From assembly GCA_965242485.1 (NCBI GenBank), contig CBDESM010000003.1:1922001-1986000 (forward strand): DNA of 64,000 bases, in the 5' to 3' direction. The DNA comes from CBDESM01 sp965242485 (GTDB lineage Bacteria > Chloroflexota > Dehalococcoidia > Bin125). This document shows, piece after piece, positions 17,910 through 26,350 of this stretch. Within the stretch, counting starts at the first letter, position 1. Every line of letters begins with the position of its first letter. The notes below the pieces were generated by a model. That model was not told where the DNA came from, did no database searches, and was given only the letters and a program-made list of their open reading frames with translations. Position numbers and translations under genes: made by a program.

Positions 17910-18353
17910 CTAATCTCGCTCGACCCGCCTCGCTTCCGCCCCCCGCAACTCCCCCGCGAACCACGACACCCGCGAATCCACCGACGCACCGCAAGCCTCC
18001 TCCCAAACCTCAGACCTCCGCAGCCGCTCCGCGATCTCCTCCACCGCCGGCAGCCAATCCCACCCCCGATCCAGCGTCCCCGGCAGCTCCAGCCGCAACG
18101 GCCCCTCCCCTTCCGGCAGCCGGTACCGCATCCACCACGCATGCCGCCGCAAAATCCCCGCGCGCATCAGCACCACATGCGACCCGTCCTCCTCGACCAC
18201 GCACCGAATCAGGAAATTGAAGATCGAAAACTGCCCCGCCCGCTCCCCCGTCCGCAGCTCCCCGATCGCGCACAGCCCGTCCGCCACCGCCAGCACCAGC
18301 GCCGCCCGCTCCAGCGGCAACCCCGCCTCCTCCAGCACACCCGCGCCGCTCAT
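17910..18353 (-). CDS. Hypothetical protein
   Basis: No family recognised. The 147-residue product is soluble by eye, begins with a short helical stretch (LPLERAALVLAVADGLCAIGEL), then IFNFLIRCVVEEDGSHVVLMR and a tryptophan-rich centre (RRHAWWMRYRLPEG, RGWDWLPAVEE). It is divergent from the Crp/Fnr-type regulator with about 49 nt between starts, so it could be under that regulator's control. Codon use follows the minus-strand G-ending style of its neighbours, which supports it being a real gene. Confidence 0.65.
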   Translation of the reverse strand: MSGAGVLEEAGLPLERAALVLAVADGLCAIGELRTGERAGQFSIFNFLIRCVVEEDGSHVVLMRAGILRRHAWWMRYRLPEGEGPLRLELPGTLDRGWDWLPAVEEIAERLRRSEVWEEACGASVDSRVSWFAGELRGAEARRVERD

Positions 18354-18402
18354 CCCGCGAGCCTATGGCCCAACCGCCATCTGCGCCTACACTGCCCCAG
18401 CC

Positions 18403-19128
18403 ATGCCCGCCTCCAGCCCAGCCGAACGCGCCGCCTCCGCGGAAGAACTGCTCCAGCAGGTCCCCTTCTTCCGCAGCGCCAGCCCGCGCATGCGCACCGA
18501 CCTCGCCGGCCGCCTCCGCTCCCGCCGCTACCGCGCCGGTGCAGATGTCTTCCATCACGGCCAGCCCGGCACCGCCATGTACATCGTCGCCGACGGCGCC
18601 GTCCGCATCTACCTCCCCTCCGAAACCGGCCGCGACGTCGTCCTCGCCGTCCTCCGCCACGGCGACATGTTCGGCGAAATGGCCCTCCTCGAACGCGACC
18701 AGCCCGGACGCTCCGCCTCCGCGCGAGCCATCGAAGACGCCGAACTCCTCCGCCTCGAACGCGCCGACTTCGACGCCGTCCTCATCGACCACCCCGAAGC
18801 CCAGCGCGCCATCATCGACATCCTCGTCGAACGCCTCCGCAAAACCAACGAATCTATGCAGGACGCCTACCTCCTCGAAGTCCCCGGCCGCCTCGCCCGC
18901 CGCATGCTCCTCATCGCCGAAGAACACGGCCGCGACACCGATCAGGGCCGCGAACTCGGCCTCCGCCTCAGCCAGCAGGACCTCGCCGACATGATCGGCG
19001 CAAGCAGAGTCGCCGTCAACAAGCAACTCCAAGTCTGGCGTAGGGACGGCATCATCGACATCTCCCGCCAACGTTTCACCATCCTCGACCTCGACGCCCT
19101 CAAGGGCCAATACCCCCTCCTCCCCTAG
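18403..19128 (+). CDS. Crp/Fnr family transcriptional regulator
   Basis: A 241-residue regulator with an N-terminal cyclic-nucleotide-binding-type beta-barrel (about residues 20-130; GDMFGEMALLERDQPGRSASARA is the phosphate-binding-cassette-like segment, read in parts) and a C-terminal Crp winged helix (about 170-230) with LSQQDLADMIGASRVAVNKQL. The E-x9-RS arrangement fits binding of a cyclic nucleotide; no N-terminal cysteines of an Fnr iron-sulfur sensor are present. The frame is open further upstream, but ATG 18403 gives the standard length. It is 27 nt upstream of the RraA-like gene and probably co-transcribed with it. Confidence 0.88.
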   Translation: MPASSPAERAASAEELLQQVPFFRSASPRMRTDLAGRLRSRRYRAGADVFHHGQPGTAMYIVADGAVRIYLPSETGRDVVLAVLRHGDMFGEMALLERDQPGRSASARAIEDAELLRLERADFDAVLIDHPEAQRAIIDILVERLRKTNESMQDAYLLEVPGRLARRMLLIAEEHGRDTDQGRELGLRLSQQDLADMIGASRVAVNKQLQVWRRDGIIDISRQRFTILDLDALKGQYPLLP

Positions 19129-19155
19129 CCCGCAGCCCGCTCGAAAGGAACCGCC

Positions 19156-19866
19156 ATGCCAGACCCCCTCTCCCCCGAACAACTCGCCCAGCTCCGCGCC
19201 TGGCCCTCCCCCGCCATCGCCAACGCCATCGAAACCTTCGACATCCGCAGCCGCAACCTCGGCTTCATGACCCCCGACATCCTCTGCCGCTTCCCCGACA
19301 TGGAACCCATCGTCGGCTACGCCGCCACCTGCAAAATCCGCGCCACCGTCCCCCCCGCAGACGACCCCCAAGCCAAAGCCGCCCCCGACTGGTGGGCCCA
19401 CATCCAATCCATCCCCGAGCCCCGCATCATCGTCATCCAAGACCTCGACCAGCCCCCCGTCGGCTCCTTCTGGGGCGAAGTCAACGGCAACATCCACAAG
19501 GCCCTCGGCGGCATCGGCCTCATCACCGACGGCGGCGTCCGCGACCTCGACGAAGTCGAAGAACTCGGCTTCCAGTTCTTCTCCAAGGAAATCCTCGTCT
19601 CCCACGCCTACGTCCACATCGTCGAAATCGGCCAGCCCGTCACCGTCGGCGGACTCACCGTCCACCCCGGCGACCTCCTCCACGCCGACAAGCACGGCGT
19701 CACCGAAATTCCCCGCGACATCGCCCCACAAGTCGCCGACGCCGCCCAAGCCGTCGAAGACCGCGAACGCGTCATCATCAACTACGCCAAATCCGAAGGC
19801 TTCTCCCGCGAAGGCCTCATCGAAGTCATGCGCGACCCCTCCAAATTCGCCGACACCTACCGCTGA
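19156..19866 (+). CDS. RraA family protein (demethylmenaquinone methyltransferase-like / HMG aldolase-like)
   Basis: A 236-residue member of the RraA fold. The family includes the RNase E inhibitor RraA and metal-dependent class II aldolases such as 4-hydroxy-4-methyl-2-oxoglutarate aldolase. Visible signs are a GLITDGGVRDLDEV segment with the family Asp/Arg residues, and GDLLHADKHGVTEIP near residue 175-190. In this gene context an aldolase or decarboxylase role in 2-oxoacid metabolism is more likely than RNase regulation. An AAAGGA-like site precedes ATG 19156. It lies directly downstream of the Crp/Fnr-type regulator. Confidence 0.85.
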   Translation: MPDPLSPEQLAQLRAWPSPAIANAIETFDIRSRNLGFMTPDILCRFPDMEPIVGYAATCKIRATVPPADDPQAKAAPDWWAHIQSIPEPRIIVIQDLDQPPVGSFWGEVNGNIHKALGGIGLITDGGVRDLDEVEELGFQFFSKEILVSHAYVHIVEIGQPVTVGGLTVHPGDLLHADKHGVTEIPRDIAPQVADAAQAVEDRERVIINYAKSEGFSREGLIEVMRDPSKFADTYR

Positions 19867-19983
19867 CGCTCCCTATCGCCGAAACGCGTGGCATTCGCGC
19901 CGGCTGAACCCCGTCGAGCGGCATCGGGCGCGGCGTCGCTGCGCAGCTGAGGCTTGCCTGGCAGCCGCCGGCTCCGCGGGCTC

Positions 19984-21171
19984 CTAGCGGAAAAAGAACC
20001 GACGCGGCTCCGGAGCCTCCTCCCGCGTCTGCCGCTCCCACGGGCGCAGCTCCACTTCCAGTTCCACCTCCTCGCCATCCCGCAGCACCGTGATCGTCGC
20101 CGTCTCCCCCGCCCGCAGCCCTTCCAGCGCCCCCACCAGCTCCGCGAAGCCATCGACCCGCAGCCCCTCCAGCGCCACCAGCACATCCTCCTCCTGCAAG
20201 CCCGCCTCATCCGCCGCCGACTCCTCCTCCACCTGCGCGATCACCAGCCCCTCCTCCGCCTCGCCCACAGCCACCCCCAGCCGCGGATGCGAAATCTCCT
20301 CGCCGTCGATCATCCGCGGCAGCACCCGCCGCAGCGTATCCGCCGACACCGACAGCCCGATCCCCGTGAACCCCCGCACCGGACTGTCGATCAGCGTCGT
20401 CACCCCGATCACCTCTCCCTCCGCATTCAGCAGCACCCCGCCCGAATTGCCCGGATTGATCGCCGCATCCGACTGAATCAAATTCCGCGACGTCCGCCCG
20501 TCCCGCTCCCGCGTCCGATCCAGCCCCGAAATCACCCCCACGCTCAGCGAATGCCGATGCGACTCCGGCGCCCCGATCGCCGCCACCGCATCCCCGATCT
20601 CCAGCTCCGAACCATCCCCCAGCACCGCCGGCTCGAACGTCAAACCCTCCGGATCCACCCGCAGCACCGCCAAATCATTCCCCCAATCCGAACCCGCCAG
20701 CTCCGCCGCCGCCGACTCCCCCGCATACGTCAACACCCGAATCGAACCCGAATCCTCCACCACGTGCAAATTCGTCACCACGTGCCCCTCCTCATCCACG
20801 AAAAACCCAGACCCAGCCCCGAAATCCGTCATTACCGTCACCACCGAATGCGCCGCCGCCTCGAACAACTCCCCGGGCTCGAACCGATCCTCCCGCAGCA
20901 CCACCACAGCCTCATCACCCGCCGAACTCCCCTCCGTGACAGCCTGCCCCGCCGCCGCCTCATCGCCCGCCGCACTCCCGTCCGCACGCGCCTGCCCGGC
21001 CTCCTCCGCGTCCCCTCCCTCCGTCGCCTGCGCCGACACCGCCCGCGCAGCCTCCTCCACCGGCGCAGCCGGCACCGGCTCCGGATTCTCATCCACCACC
21101 GCGAAGATGATCCCCGCCGTCACCGCCGACACGGCCGCCGACGTCCCCAACGCGATCAGAAAGGTGCGCAT
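19984..21171 (-). CDS. HtrA/DegP-type serine protease with PDZ domain
   Basis: An S1C periplasmic or extracytoplasmic serine protease, 395 aa. One N-terminal membrane anchor (about residues 5-26) is followed by an Ala/Glu/Gly-rich low-complexity linker (about 30-95), a trypsin-like domain and one PDZ domain (about 295-385). The triad is visible: His136 in TNLHVV, Asp166 in GNDLAVL and Ser243 in GNSGG. The product likely degrades misfolded envelope proteins. It is monocistronic, convergent with the RraA-like gene, with a 117-nt gap that holds no evident gene. Confidence 0.92.
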   Translation of the reverse strand: MRTFLIALGTSAAVSAVTAGIIFAVVDENPEPVPAAPVEEAARAVSAQATEGGDAEEAGQARADGSAAGDEAAAGQAVTEGSSAGDEAVVVLREDRFEPGELFEAAAHSVVTVMTDFGAGSGFFVDEEGHVVTNLHVVEDSGSIRVLTYAGESAAAELAGSDWGNDLAVLRVDPEGLTFEPAVLGDGSELEIGDAVAAIGAPESHRHSLSVGVISGLDRTRERDGRTSRNLIQSDAAINPGNSGGVLLNAEGEVIGVTTLIDSPVRGFTGIGLSVSADTLRRVLPRMIDGEEISHPRLGVAVGEAEEGLVIAQVEEESAADEAGLQEEDVLVALEGLRVDGFAELVGALEGLRAGETATITVLRDGEEVELEVELRPWERQTREEAPEPRRFFFR

Positions 21172-21333
21172 CTCTCCAACCCTCTCCGCATGCGGCGCAT
21201 CCCGCCGATCGCCCGCGCCGCTGCCCCGCAGATTATCCCCGCCAGCCTCCCCGTGCCGCCCCCGCAGCCCTGACGATCAAACCCCGTACCAACTCATTAC
21301 CAGCCTCTTCCCATCCCCGCCGCCCCGCACCCG

Positions 21334-22368
21334 CTACGCCGGCCCCGGCCCATGTCGCACCTGCTCCCGCGCCTGCCAAGCCCGGAACGCGTACATCGCC
21401 ACAGACGCCGCCACCGACGCATTCAAACTATCGATCTCCCCCCAAACCGGCAGCTCCACCCGCAAATCCGCCGCCTCCGCGAACCACGCCGGCAAACCAT
21501 CCCCCTCGTTCCCCACCACGATCAACGGACGCTCCGGCCACTCCGCGCTCCAAGCATCCGCCGTCCGCGCCCCCTGCTGCAACGCCACCACCGAAAACCC
21601 CTCCGCCCGCGCCCGCTCCAAACACTCCTCCGCCGTAGCCACCACCTCCACCGGAATCCACCAATCCGCCCCCTTCGCCGAAGGCCGATAATAAAAATCG
21701 CGCCCCACGATCCATACAGCCTCCGCCCCCGCTGCTTCCGCCGAACGTATCAACGTCCCCAAATTCACCCCATAAGAAAAATTAAACGCCGCCACCGCAA
21801 ACGAACGCTCCCGCTCGGGCATCCCGCCCTCCGGCGGCAACAACCCGAACGGCCGCACCGAAGACCGCGACCGATCCCCGTCAACCCCCGGCTCCCCCGC
21901 ATCCCCCCGCGCCGAAACAGCCTCCACCGCCCGCGCAGCCCTCCGCGCCACCGCCGTATCCGCATCCCCCGCCAACTCCCGCAACAACGGCAACCCCGCC
22001 CTCCCCACCGCCGCCAACGCCACGCAAGCCGCCCGCCGAGCCCCAACCGAAGCCCCCGGCAACACCCCCGCAACCCCCTCCACCACGGCCTCCGGCTCCA
22101 ACCGCGGCAACAACGTCATAGCCCGCCTCCGCATCCTCCGATTCTCCGACAACAGCGCCGGCAGCAGGACACCGACCGCCTCCTCCGCAGGCGCAACCTG
22201 CAACCCAATCCGCGCCTCCCCCCGCACAAACCCATGCCCCGCCGTCAACGCCACCCGCGCGCACTCCCCCACCCACCCACTAGGCCGCTTCTCCACCAGC
22301 GCCCGAACCTCCAGCCCGGCCTCGAACGCCGCTACTTCTTCTGCCCTCAGCTCCGGCGCGCTTTCCAT
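21334..22368 (-). CDS. SpoU/TrmH-family RNA 2'-O-methyltransferase with HEAT-like N-terminal domain
   Basis: A 344-residue protein. The C-terminal half (about 175-344) is a SpoU-type methyltransferase of the SPOUT trefoil-knot class: motif 1 NFSYGVNLGTLIRSAEAAG, motif 2 IVVGNEGDGLP and motif 3 DSLNASVAASVAMYA. The N-terminal half is not the usual SpoU substrate-binding domain; it is Ala/Leu/Arg-rich with repeated helix-pair character (LLPALLSENRRMRRRAMTLLPRL, CVALAAVGRAGLPLLRELA), suggesting HEAT-like repeats. ATG 22368 was chosen; an ATG at 22392 in the same frame is also possible. Target RNA unknown. A second SPOUT enzyme without the extra domain is at 52963-53541. Confidence 0.82.
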   Translation of the reverse strand: MESAPELRAEEVAAFEAGLEVRALVEKRPSGWVGECARVALTAGHGFVRGEARIGLQVAPAEEAVGVLLPALLSENRRMRRRAMTLLPRLEPEAVVEGVAGVLPGASVGARRAACVALAAVGRAGLPLLRELAGDADTAVARRAARAVEAVSARGDAGEPGVDGDRSRSSVRPFGLLPPEGGMPERERSFAVAAFNFSYGVNLGTLIRSAEAAGAEAVWIVGRDFYYRPSAKGADWWIPVEVVATAEECLERARAEGFSVVALQQGARTADAWSAEWPERPLIVVGNEGDGLPAWFAEAADLRVELPVWGEIDSLNASVAASVAMYAFRAWQAREQVRHGPGPA

Positions 22369-22408
22369 AACTCGATCTTCCCGCAATGACATGGGATAGG
22401 ATAAGGCA

Positions 22409-23305
22409 ATGCCAACTGCGGATCCGTTCTGGGTGCATGTCGGCTTTCCTGACGGTCGGGCCGACGGACTGCGGGTAGCGACCATCGACTATTGGACCGG
22501 CACCGTGCTCGGTTTCCCACGAGACTCGCTTGACCGAGTTCAGGTCGATGTCAACCTCGACCAACAGGGCATCTACGTCTTGCGAGGTCCAAGTGGAGCA
22601 AGCGGGCAGCAGAAGATGTACGTGGGAAGGGCAGATACGGGCACGATCTTGAAGAGATTGCGCAGTCACAAGACGAATTCTGATGTCCAGTTCTGGCGTG
22701 AAACGGTCGCCATCATGAGCGACGAAAACGTCACACCGGCACCGGTCGTGTACTTGGAGGCGAGATTGATCGCACTCGCCAAGCAAGCAGCGGTTGCTGA
22801 TGTAGGTCAGAACACTCAGCGGCCTCCTGCCTTGTCTCCGATGCAGGAGTCGGCTGCACGAGCCTTCTTGCGTGACACGCTGCGCTGTCTCCGAGCGATC
22901 GGGTTTTCGGAATTCGGCTCTGGCGCAGATGATTCCGTCGCTGGAGATCACTCCGATGCCATCTCGACTCAGCGTCCGACAGGCGTACCCCACGATGCCA
23001 CGAAGACGCTCTTGGCGAAAGGGCGTGACATCACCGCATACGCCCAGTTCAACGATGATGGCACCGGCTTTATTCTGCCGCATTCTCTTGTGGCGGTTGA
23101 CGACTCTGAAGAGATTCTAGAGGAGGCTAGGAAGGCGAGACGTCAAGCAGAAAATGAAGGGAAAGTGAAACTCGTGGGTGATGGTGGGCATTACATGGTG
23201 GTTGAGCGGATTTCTGTTTCTCACGAGACCTTGGCGAAGCAAGTGGTTCTAGGAAGTCAGGGTCGCGGCCGACCCAATTGGGAAGATGTCCAAGGAGGTG
23301 ATTGA
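22409..23305 (+). CDS. GIY-YIG nuclease-domain protein with DUF4357-like C-terminus (copy 1)
   Basis: A 298-residue protein with a GIY-YIG endonuclease core at about residues 52-110: GIYVLRGPS, then KMYVGRAD, a conserved Arg and LRSHK, followed by QFWRETVAI and YLEARLIALA. The C-terminal part (about 195-290) resembles DUF4357/RAMA (AYAQFNDDGTGFILP, ARKARRQAENEGKV, then VLGSQGRG). A paralogue follows directly, sharing the TGLGFPR-like lead-in, the GIY/GVY core and the C-terminal domain. Composition is visibly less GC-rich than the paralogue and neighbours, hinting at different recent origins. First gene of a three-gene coupled operon. Function unknown; defence or modified-DNA recognition is plausible. 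Confidence 0.82.
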   Translation: MPTADPFWVHVGFPDGRADGLRVATIDYWTGTVLGFPRDSLDRVQVDVNLDQQGIYVLRGPSGASGQQKMYVGRADTGTILKRLRSHKTNSDVQFWRETVAIMSDENVTPAPVVYLEARLIALAKQAAVADVGQNTQRPPALSPMQESAARAFLRDTLRCLRAIGFSEFGSGADDSVAGDHSDAISTQRPTGVPHDATKTLLAKGRDITAYAQFNDDGTGFILPHSLVAVDDSEEILEEARKARRQAENEGKVKLVGDGGHYMVVERISVSHETLAKQVVLGSQGRGRPNWEDVQGGD

Positions 23306-24189
23306 TGCACCACGGCCGAGCCTTCTCCCTCCAGATCTTCATGCCCTCCGGCGAGCCCAACGGTCTCCGTCTCATCGAGAAGACCAACTGGACCGGCCTC
23401 GGCCTCGCCTTCCCCCGAACCCGCCTCGGCGAAGCCCGCGCCCGTCCCGAGCTCGCTCGCCCCGGCGTCTACGTCCTCTGGGGCCCCGGCGACGAGCCCG
23501 GCTCCAGCCGCATCTACATCGGCGAAGGCGACGCCGTGGTCGACCGGCTGGTGGAGCACAATTCCCGCAAGGAATTCTGGGCCGAAGCCGTTGCCTTCGT
23601 CTCTCGCGACGCCAATTTGGACAAAGCCCATGTCCGCTACTTGGAATCGCGCCTGCTCGATCTCGCCACCTCCGCCGGGCGCGCCAAGATCGACAACAGC
23701 ACCAATCCCGCTCCCCCGCCCTTCTCTGAATCCGCCAAAGCCGCCGCAGAATCCTTCCTCGAAGACATCCTCGTCTGCCTGCGTGCCCTCGGCCGCCACG
23801 AATTCGACGCCGCCAGCGCCATCGTCCCTACCGCCAGTCAATCACGCGACGACCTTTCCTCCCTGCCCGTCTTCATCTACCGACAGGGAGATGCCTACGC
23901 CGAGGCAATCGACACCCCAGAGGGCTTTCTCGTGCTCAAAGGCGCTCGCGCCCGCCGCCAGACCGCCCCCAAGTTCGGCACCGAACCGTTCAACGAGGCC
24001 AGATACGAGCTGATCGAGTCGGGCAAACTCGTGGACCGCGGTGACCACTACGAGCTCGTCGAAGACTGGCTCGCCAAGCATCAATCGGAAGCCAGCGTCG
24101 TGCTCTATGCCGCCGGACCCAGCAACCGCACGCAATGGAAAACCAAATCGGGCCTCACCCTCAAGCAGTGGCAGGACGGCGACGAATGA
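23305..24189 (+). CDS. GIY-YIG nuclease-domain protein with DUF4357 C-terminus (copy 2)
   Basis: A 294-residue paralogue of the preceding gene. The GIY-YIG core shows GVYVLWGPG, RIYIGEGD, a conserved Arg and HNSRKEFWAEAVAFVS. The C-terminal DUF4357/RAMA-like domain runs to the end with GARARRQTAPKF, SGKLVDRGDHYELVEDW and SVVLYAAGPSNRTQWKT. A strong AAGGAGGTG ribosome site lies inside the end of copy 1, and ATG 23305 shares its A with the copy 1 stop (TGATG), so translation is coupled. The stop again overlaps the start of the third gene. Codon use is typical of the chromosome, unlike copy 1. Confidence 0.84.
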   Translation: MHHGRAFSLQIFMPSGEPNGLRLIEKTNWTGLGLAFPRTRLGEARARPELARPGVYVLWGPGDEPGSSRIYIGEGDAVVDRLVEHNSRKEFWAEAVAFVSRDANLDKAHVRYLESRLLDLATSAGRAKIDNSTNPAPPPFSESAKAAAESFLEDILVCLRALGRHEFDAASAIVPTASQSRDDLSSLPVFIYRQGDAYAEAIDTPEGFLVLKGARARRQTAPKFGTEPFNEARYELIESGKLVDRGDHYELVEDWLAKHQSEASVVLYAAGPSNRTQWKTKSGLTLKQWQDGDE

Positions 24190-24563
24190 CCCAAATCACC
24201 GCCGAAATCTCCGCTGAAGCCATCGACGTCTACGACGCCGTCGCCATCCGCCTCGCCGACGCCGTCGAAAACGGCGCATTCAAAATCCTCCACGACGACG
24301 AAGCCCGCCGCTACTCCGTCGGCTGGTCCACCTTCCTCACAGGCGCCGTCTATGACTTCCAGATCCAGCCCCTCGGCTCCCGCTCCCGCCTCCTAGCCTC
24401 CCTCCAAATCAAAGGCATCATCGGCTCCCTCATCAGCCGCACCCGCCGCAACTCCGACCAACAACACCTCCAAACCATCGTCGACGGCATCAAAACCCTC
24501 GCCGAATCCGAAGACTTCTACCGCGACGACGCCGAACCCGCCGAACCCGACCAGCCCGAATAA
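24186..24563 (+). CDS. Small hypothetical protein in the GIY-YIG operon
   Basis: No family recognised. The 125-residue product starts at ATG 24186, overlapping the stop of the GIY-YIG copy 2 gene by 4 nt (ATGA). It has an acidic N-terminal helix (AIDVYDAVAIRLADAVENGAF), a central segment with aromatic and beta character (RYSVGWSTFLTGAVYDFQI), a basic middle (IGSLISRTRRNSDQQHL) and an acidic tail rich in Glu, Pro and Asp. The shape recalls SRPBCC-type small domains, but only loosely. The coupling suggests a stoichiometric partner of the nuclease-domain proteins, such as an inhibitor or accessory subunit. Confidence 0.7.
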   Translation: MTQITAEISAEAIDVYDAVAIRLADAVENGAFKILHDDEARRYSVGWSTFLTGAVYDFQIQPLGSRSRLLASLQIKGIIGSLISRTRRNSDQQHLQTIVDGIKTLAESEDFYRDDAEPAEPDQPE

Positions 24564-24616
24564 CCGCTGCTAGCCTCGCCGCCCAACCAACACAAGAGAA
24601 ACGCGCGAGGCCCCAC

Positions 24617-25438
24617 ATGCAGCTCTCAGGACTCCAAGACAAAATCGCCGTCGTCACCGGCGCAGGCAGAATGCGCTCCATCGGCCGCCCCATCGCCCTC
24701 GAACTCGCCAAACAAGGCTGCCACATCGTCCTCACCGGCACCGGCCGCGACCCCGAACACTACCCAGACGACGAAAAAGCCGCCGGCTGGCGCGACATCG
24801 AATCCGTCGCCGACGAAATCCGCGCCCAAAACCGCCAAGCCCTCACCGCCGTCTCCGACGTCGCCGACTACGCAGCCGTCCAGCAACTCCTCGACCGCAC
24901 CATCGCCCAATTCGGCCGCGTCGACTTCATCATCAACAACGCCGGCGCAGCCCGCGGCGCAGACCGCGTCCCCGTCATCGACCTCGACCCCGCCCTCTGG
25001 CGCACCGTCATCGACGTCAACCTCACCGGCGCCTTCTACATGTCCCAAATCTTCGGCCGCCGCATCGTCGAACAAGGCCAAGGCGGAGCCATCATCAACA
25101 TCTCCTCCATCGCCGGCAAAATGCTCGGCCCCAACACCGCCGCCTACGCCGCCTCCAAAGCCGGCCTCCAAGCCCTCACCGCCTCCATGGCCCAAGAAAT
25201 CGGCCGCCACCGCGTCCGCGTCAACGCCATCTGCCCCGGCATCATCGACACCGCCCGCATGGACGACCTCGGCCGCGGCGACACCTGGCAAGGCATGATC
25301 CGCAACCGCATCCCCATCGGCCGCGCCGGCCAAGGCGAAGACATCGCCTCCATCACCGCCTTCCTCTGCGCCGATCAAGGCGAATGGATCACCGGCCAAT
25401 CCTGGAACGTCGACGGCGGCACCTGCGTCCAGCACTGA
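24617..25438 (+). CDS. Short-chain dehydrogenase/reductase
   Basis: A 273-residue SDR oxidoreductase, cytoplasmic, acting on an alcohol/ketone or 3-oxoacyl-type substrate. The Rossmann glycine motif is a long variant, VTGAGRMRSIGRPIA. NNAG is present, then the catalytic NISSIAG Ser and YAASK Tyr/Lys, and the C-terminal ITGQSWNVDGG of the classical family. Asp in place of a basic residue after beta2 is not clear, so NAD versus NADP preference is open. An enoyl-CoA hydratase gene follows 59 nt later, which suggests a shared acyl-CoA breakdown route. Confidence 0.9.
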   Translation: MQLSGLQDKIAVVTGAGRMRSIGRPIALELAKQGCHIVLTGTGRDPEHYPDDEKAAGWRDIESVADEIRAQNRQALTAVSDVADYAAVQQLLDRTIAQFGRVDFIINNAGAARGADRVPVIDLDPALWRTVIDVNLTGAFYMSQIFGRRIVEQGQGGAIINISSIAGKMLGPNTAAYAASKAGLQALTASMAQEIGRHRVRVNAICPGIIDTARMDDLGRGDTWQGMIRNRIPIGRAGQGEDIASITAFLCADQGEWITGQSWNVDGGTCVQH

Positions 25439-25497
25439 CCGCTAGAATGCTCCGGCGCCCCCCGGAGCGCGCCCCGCCCGCAGCAAAGGAGCCCCGC

Positions 25498-26289
25498 ATG
25501 GCCTACGAATTCATCAACTACGAACAAGACGGCCGCATCGTCACCATCACCATCAACCGCCCCGAGCGGATGAACTCCATCCACCCCCCCACCACCGCCG
25601 AACTCGCCGACGCCTGGAACGCCTTCTCCAACGACGACGACGCTTGGGTCGCCATCCTCACCGGCGCCGGCGAACGCGCCTTCTCCGCCGGCAACGACCT
25701 CAAATTCACCGCCGAAATGTCCCGCGAAGCCAACCCCCCCAAATTCGCCCCCGTCCGCGGCGGCTTCGGCGGCATCACCGCCGACTTCGACTGCCCCAAG
25801 CCCATGATCGCCGCCGTCAACGGCTTCGCCCTCGGCGGCGGCTGCGAAATGGCCATGGCCTGCGACATCATCATCGCCGCCGAACATGCCGAACTCGGCC
25901 TCCCCGAACCCAAGCGCGGCCTCATGGCCGGCGCCGGCGGCGTCCACCGCCTCCCCCGCCACATCCCCCTCAAAATCGCCCTCGGCTACATGCTCACCGG
26001 CCGCCACATCCCCGCACCCGAAGCCCACCGCTGGGGCCTCGTCAACGAAGTCGTCCCCAAGGAAGACCTCATGCCCACCGCCCGCAAATGGGCCGAAGAA
26101 ATCATGCTCTGCGCCCCCATCAGCGTCCGAGCCACCAAAGAATCCGCCTACAAGGGCCTCGACCTCCCCCTCCCCGCCGCCCTCGTCCACCCCTTCCACC
26201 AGCAACGCCTAATGGGCGCATCCCAAGACCTAATCGAAGGCCCCCGAGCCTTCGCCGAAAAACGCCCCCCCAACTGGCAAGGCCGCTAA
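25498..26289 (+). CDS. Enoyl-CoA hydratase/isomerase family protein
   Basis: A 263-residue crotonase-fold enzyme. The oxyanion-hole segment GERAFSAGNDLKF and the helix segment GFALGGGCEMAMACD are intact. Both acidic positions used by hydratases appear to be kept: Glu in GGGCE and Glu in LGLPEPKRG. Water addition to a 2-enoyl-CoA is therefore plausible. The start at ATG 25498 follows an AAAGGAG-type ribosome site; the frame is open further upstream inside the SDR gene. It probably works with the preceding SDR in acyl-CoA oxidation, perhaps on products of the CoA-transferases in the window. Confidence 0.9.
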   Translation: MAYEFINYEQDGRIVTITINRPERMNSIHPPTTAELADAWNAFSNDDDAWVAILTGAGERAFSAGNDLKFTAEMSREANPPKFAPVRGGFGGITADFDCPKPMIAAVNGFALGGGCEMAMACDIIIAAEHAELGLPEPKRGLMAGAGGVHRLPRHIPLKIALGYMLTGRHIPAPEAHRWGLVNEVVPKEDLMPTARKWAEEIMLCAPISVRATKESAYKGLDLPLPAALVHPFHQQRLMGASQDLIEGPRAFAEKRPPNWQGR

Positions 26290-26350
26290 CCCCCCGCGCC
26301 TCTGCACCTCGCCGACGCGAGCTCGGTATCGTGCGACGCAAGGGATCAAG

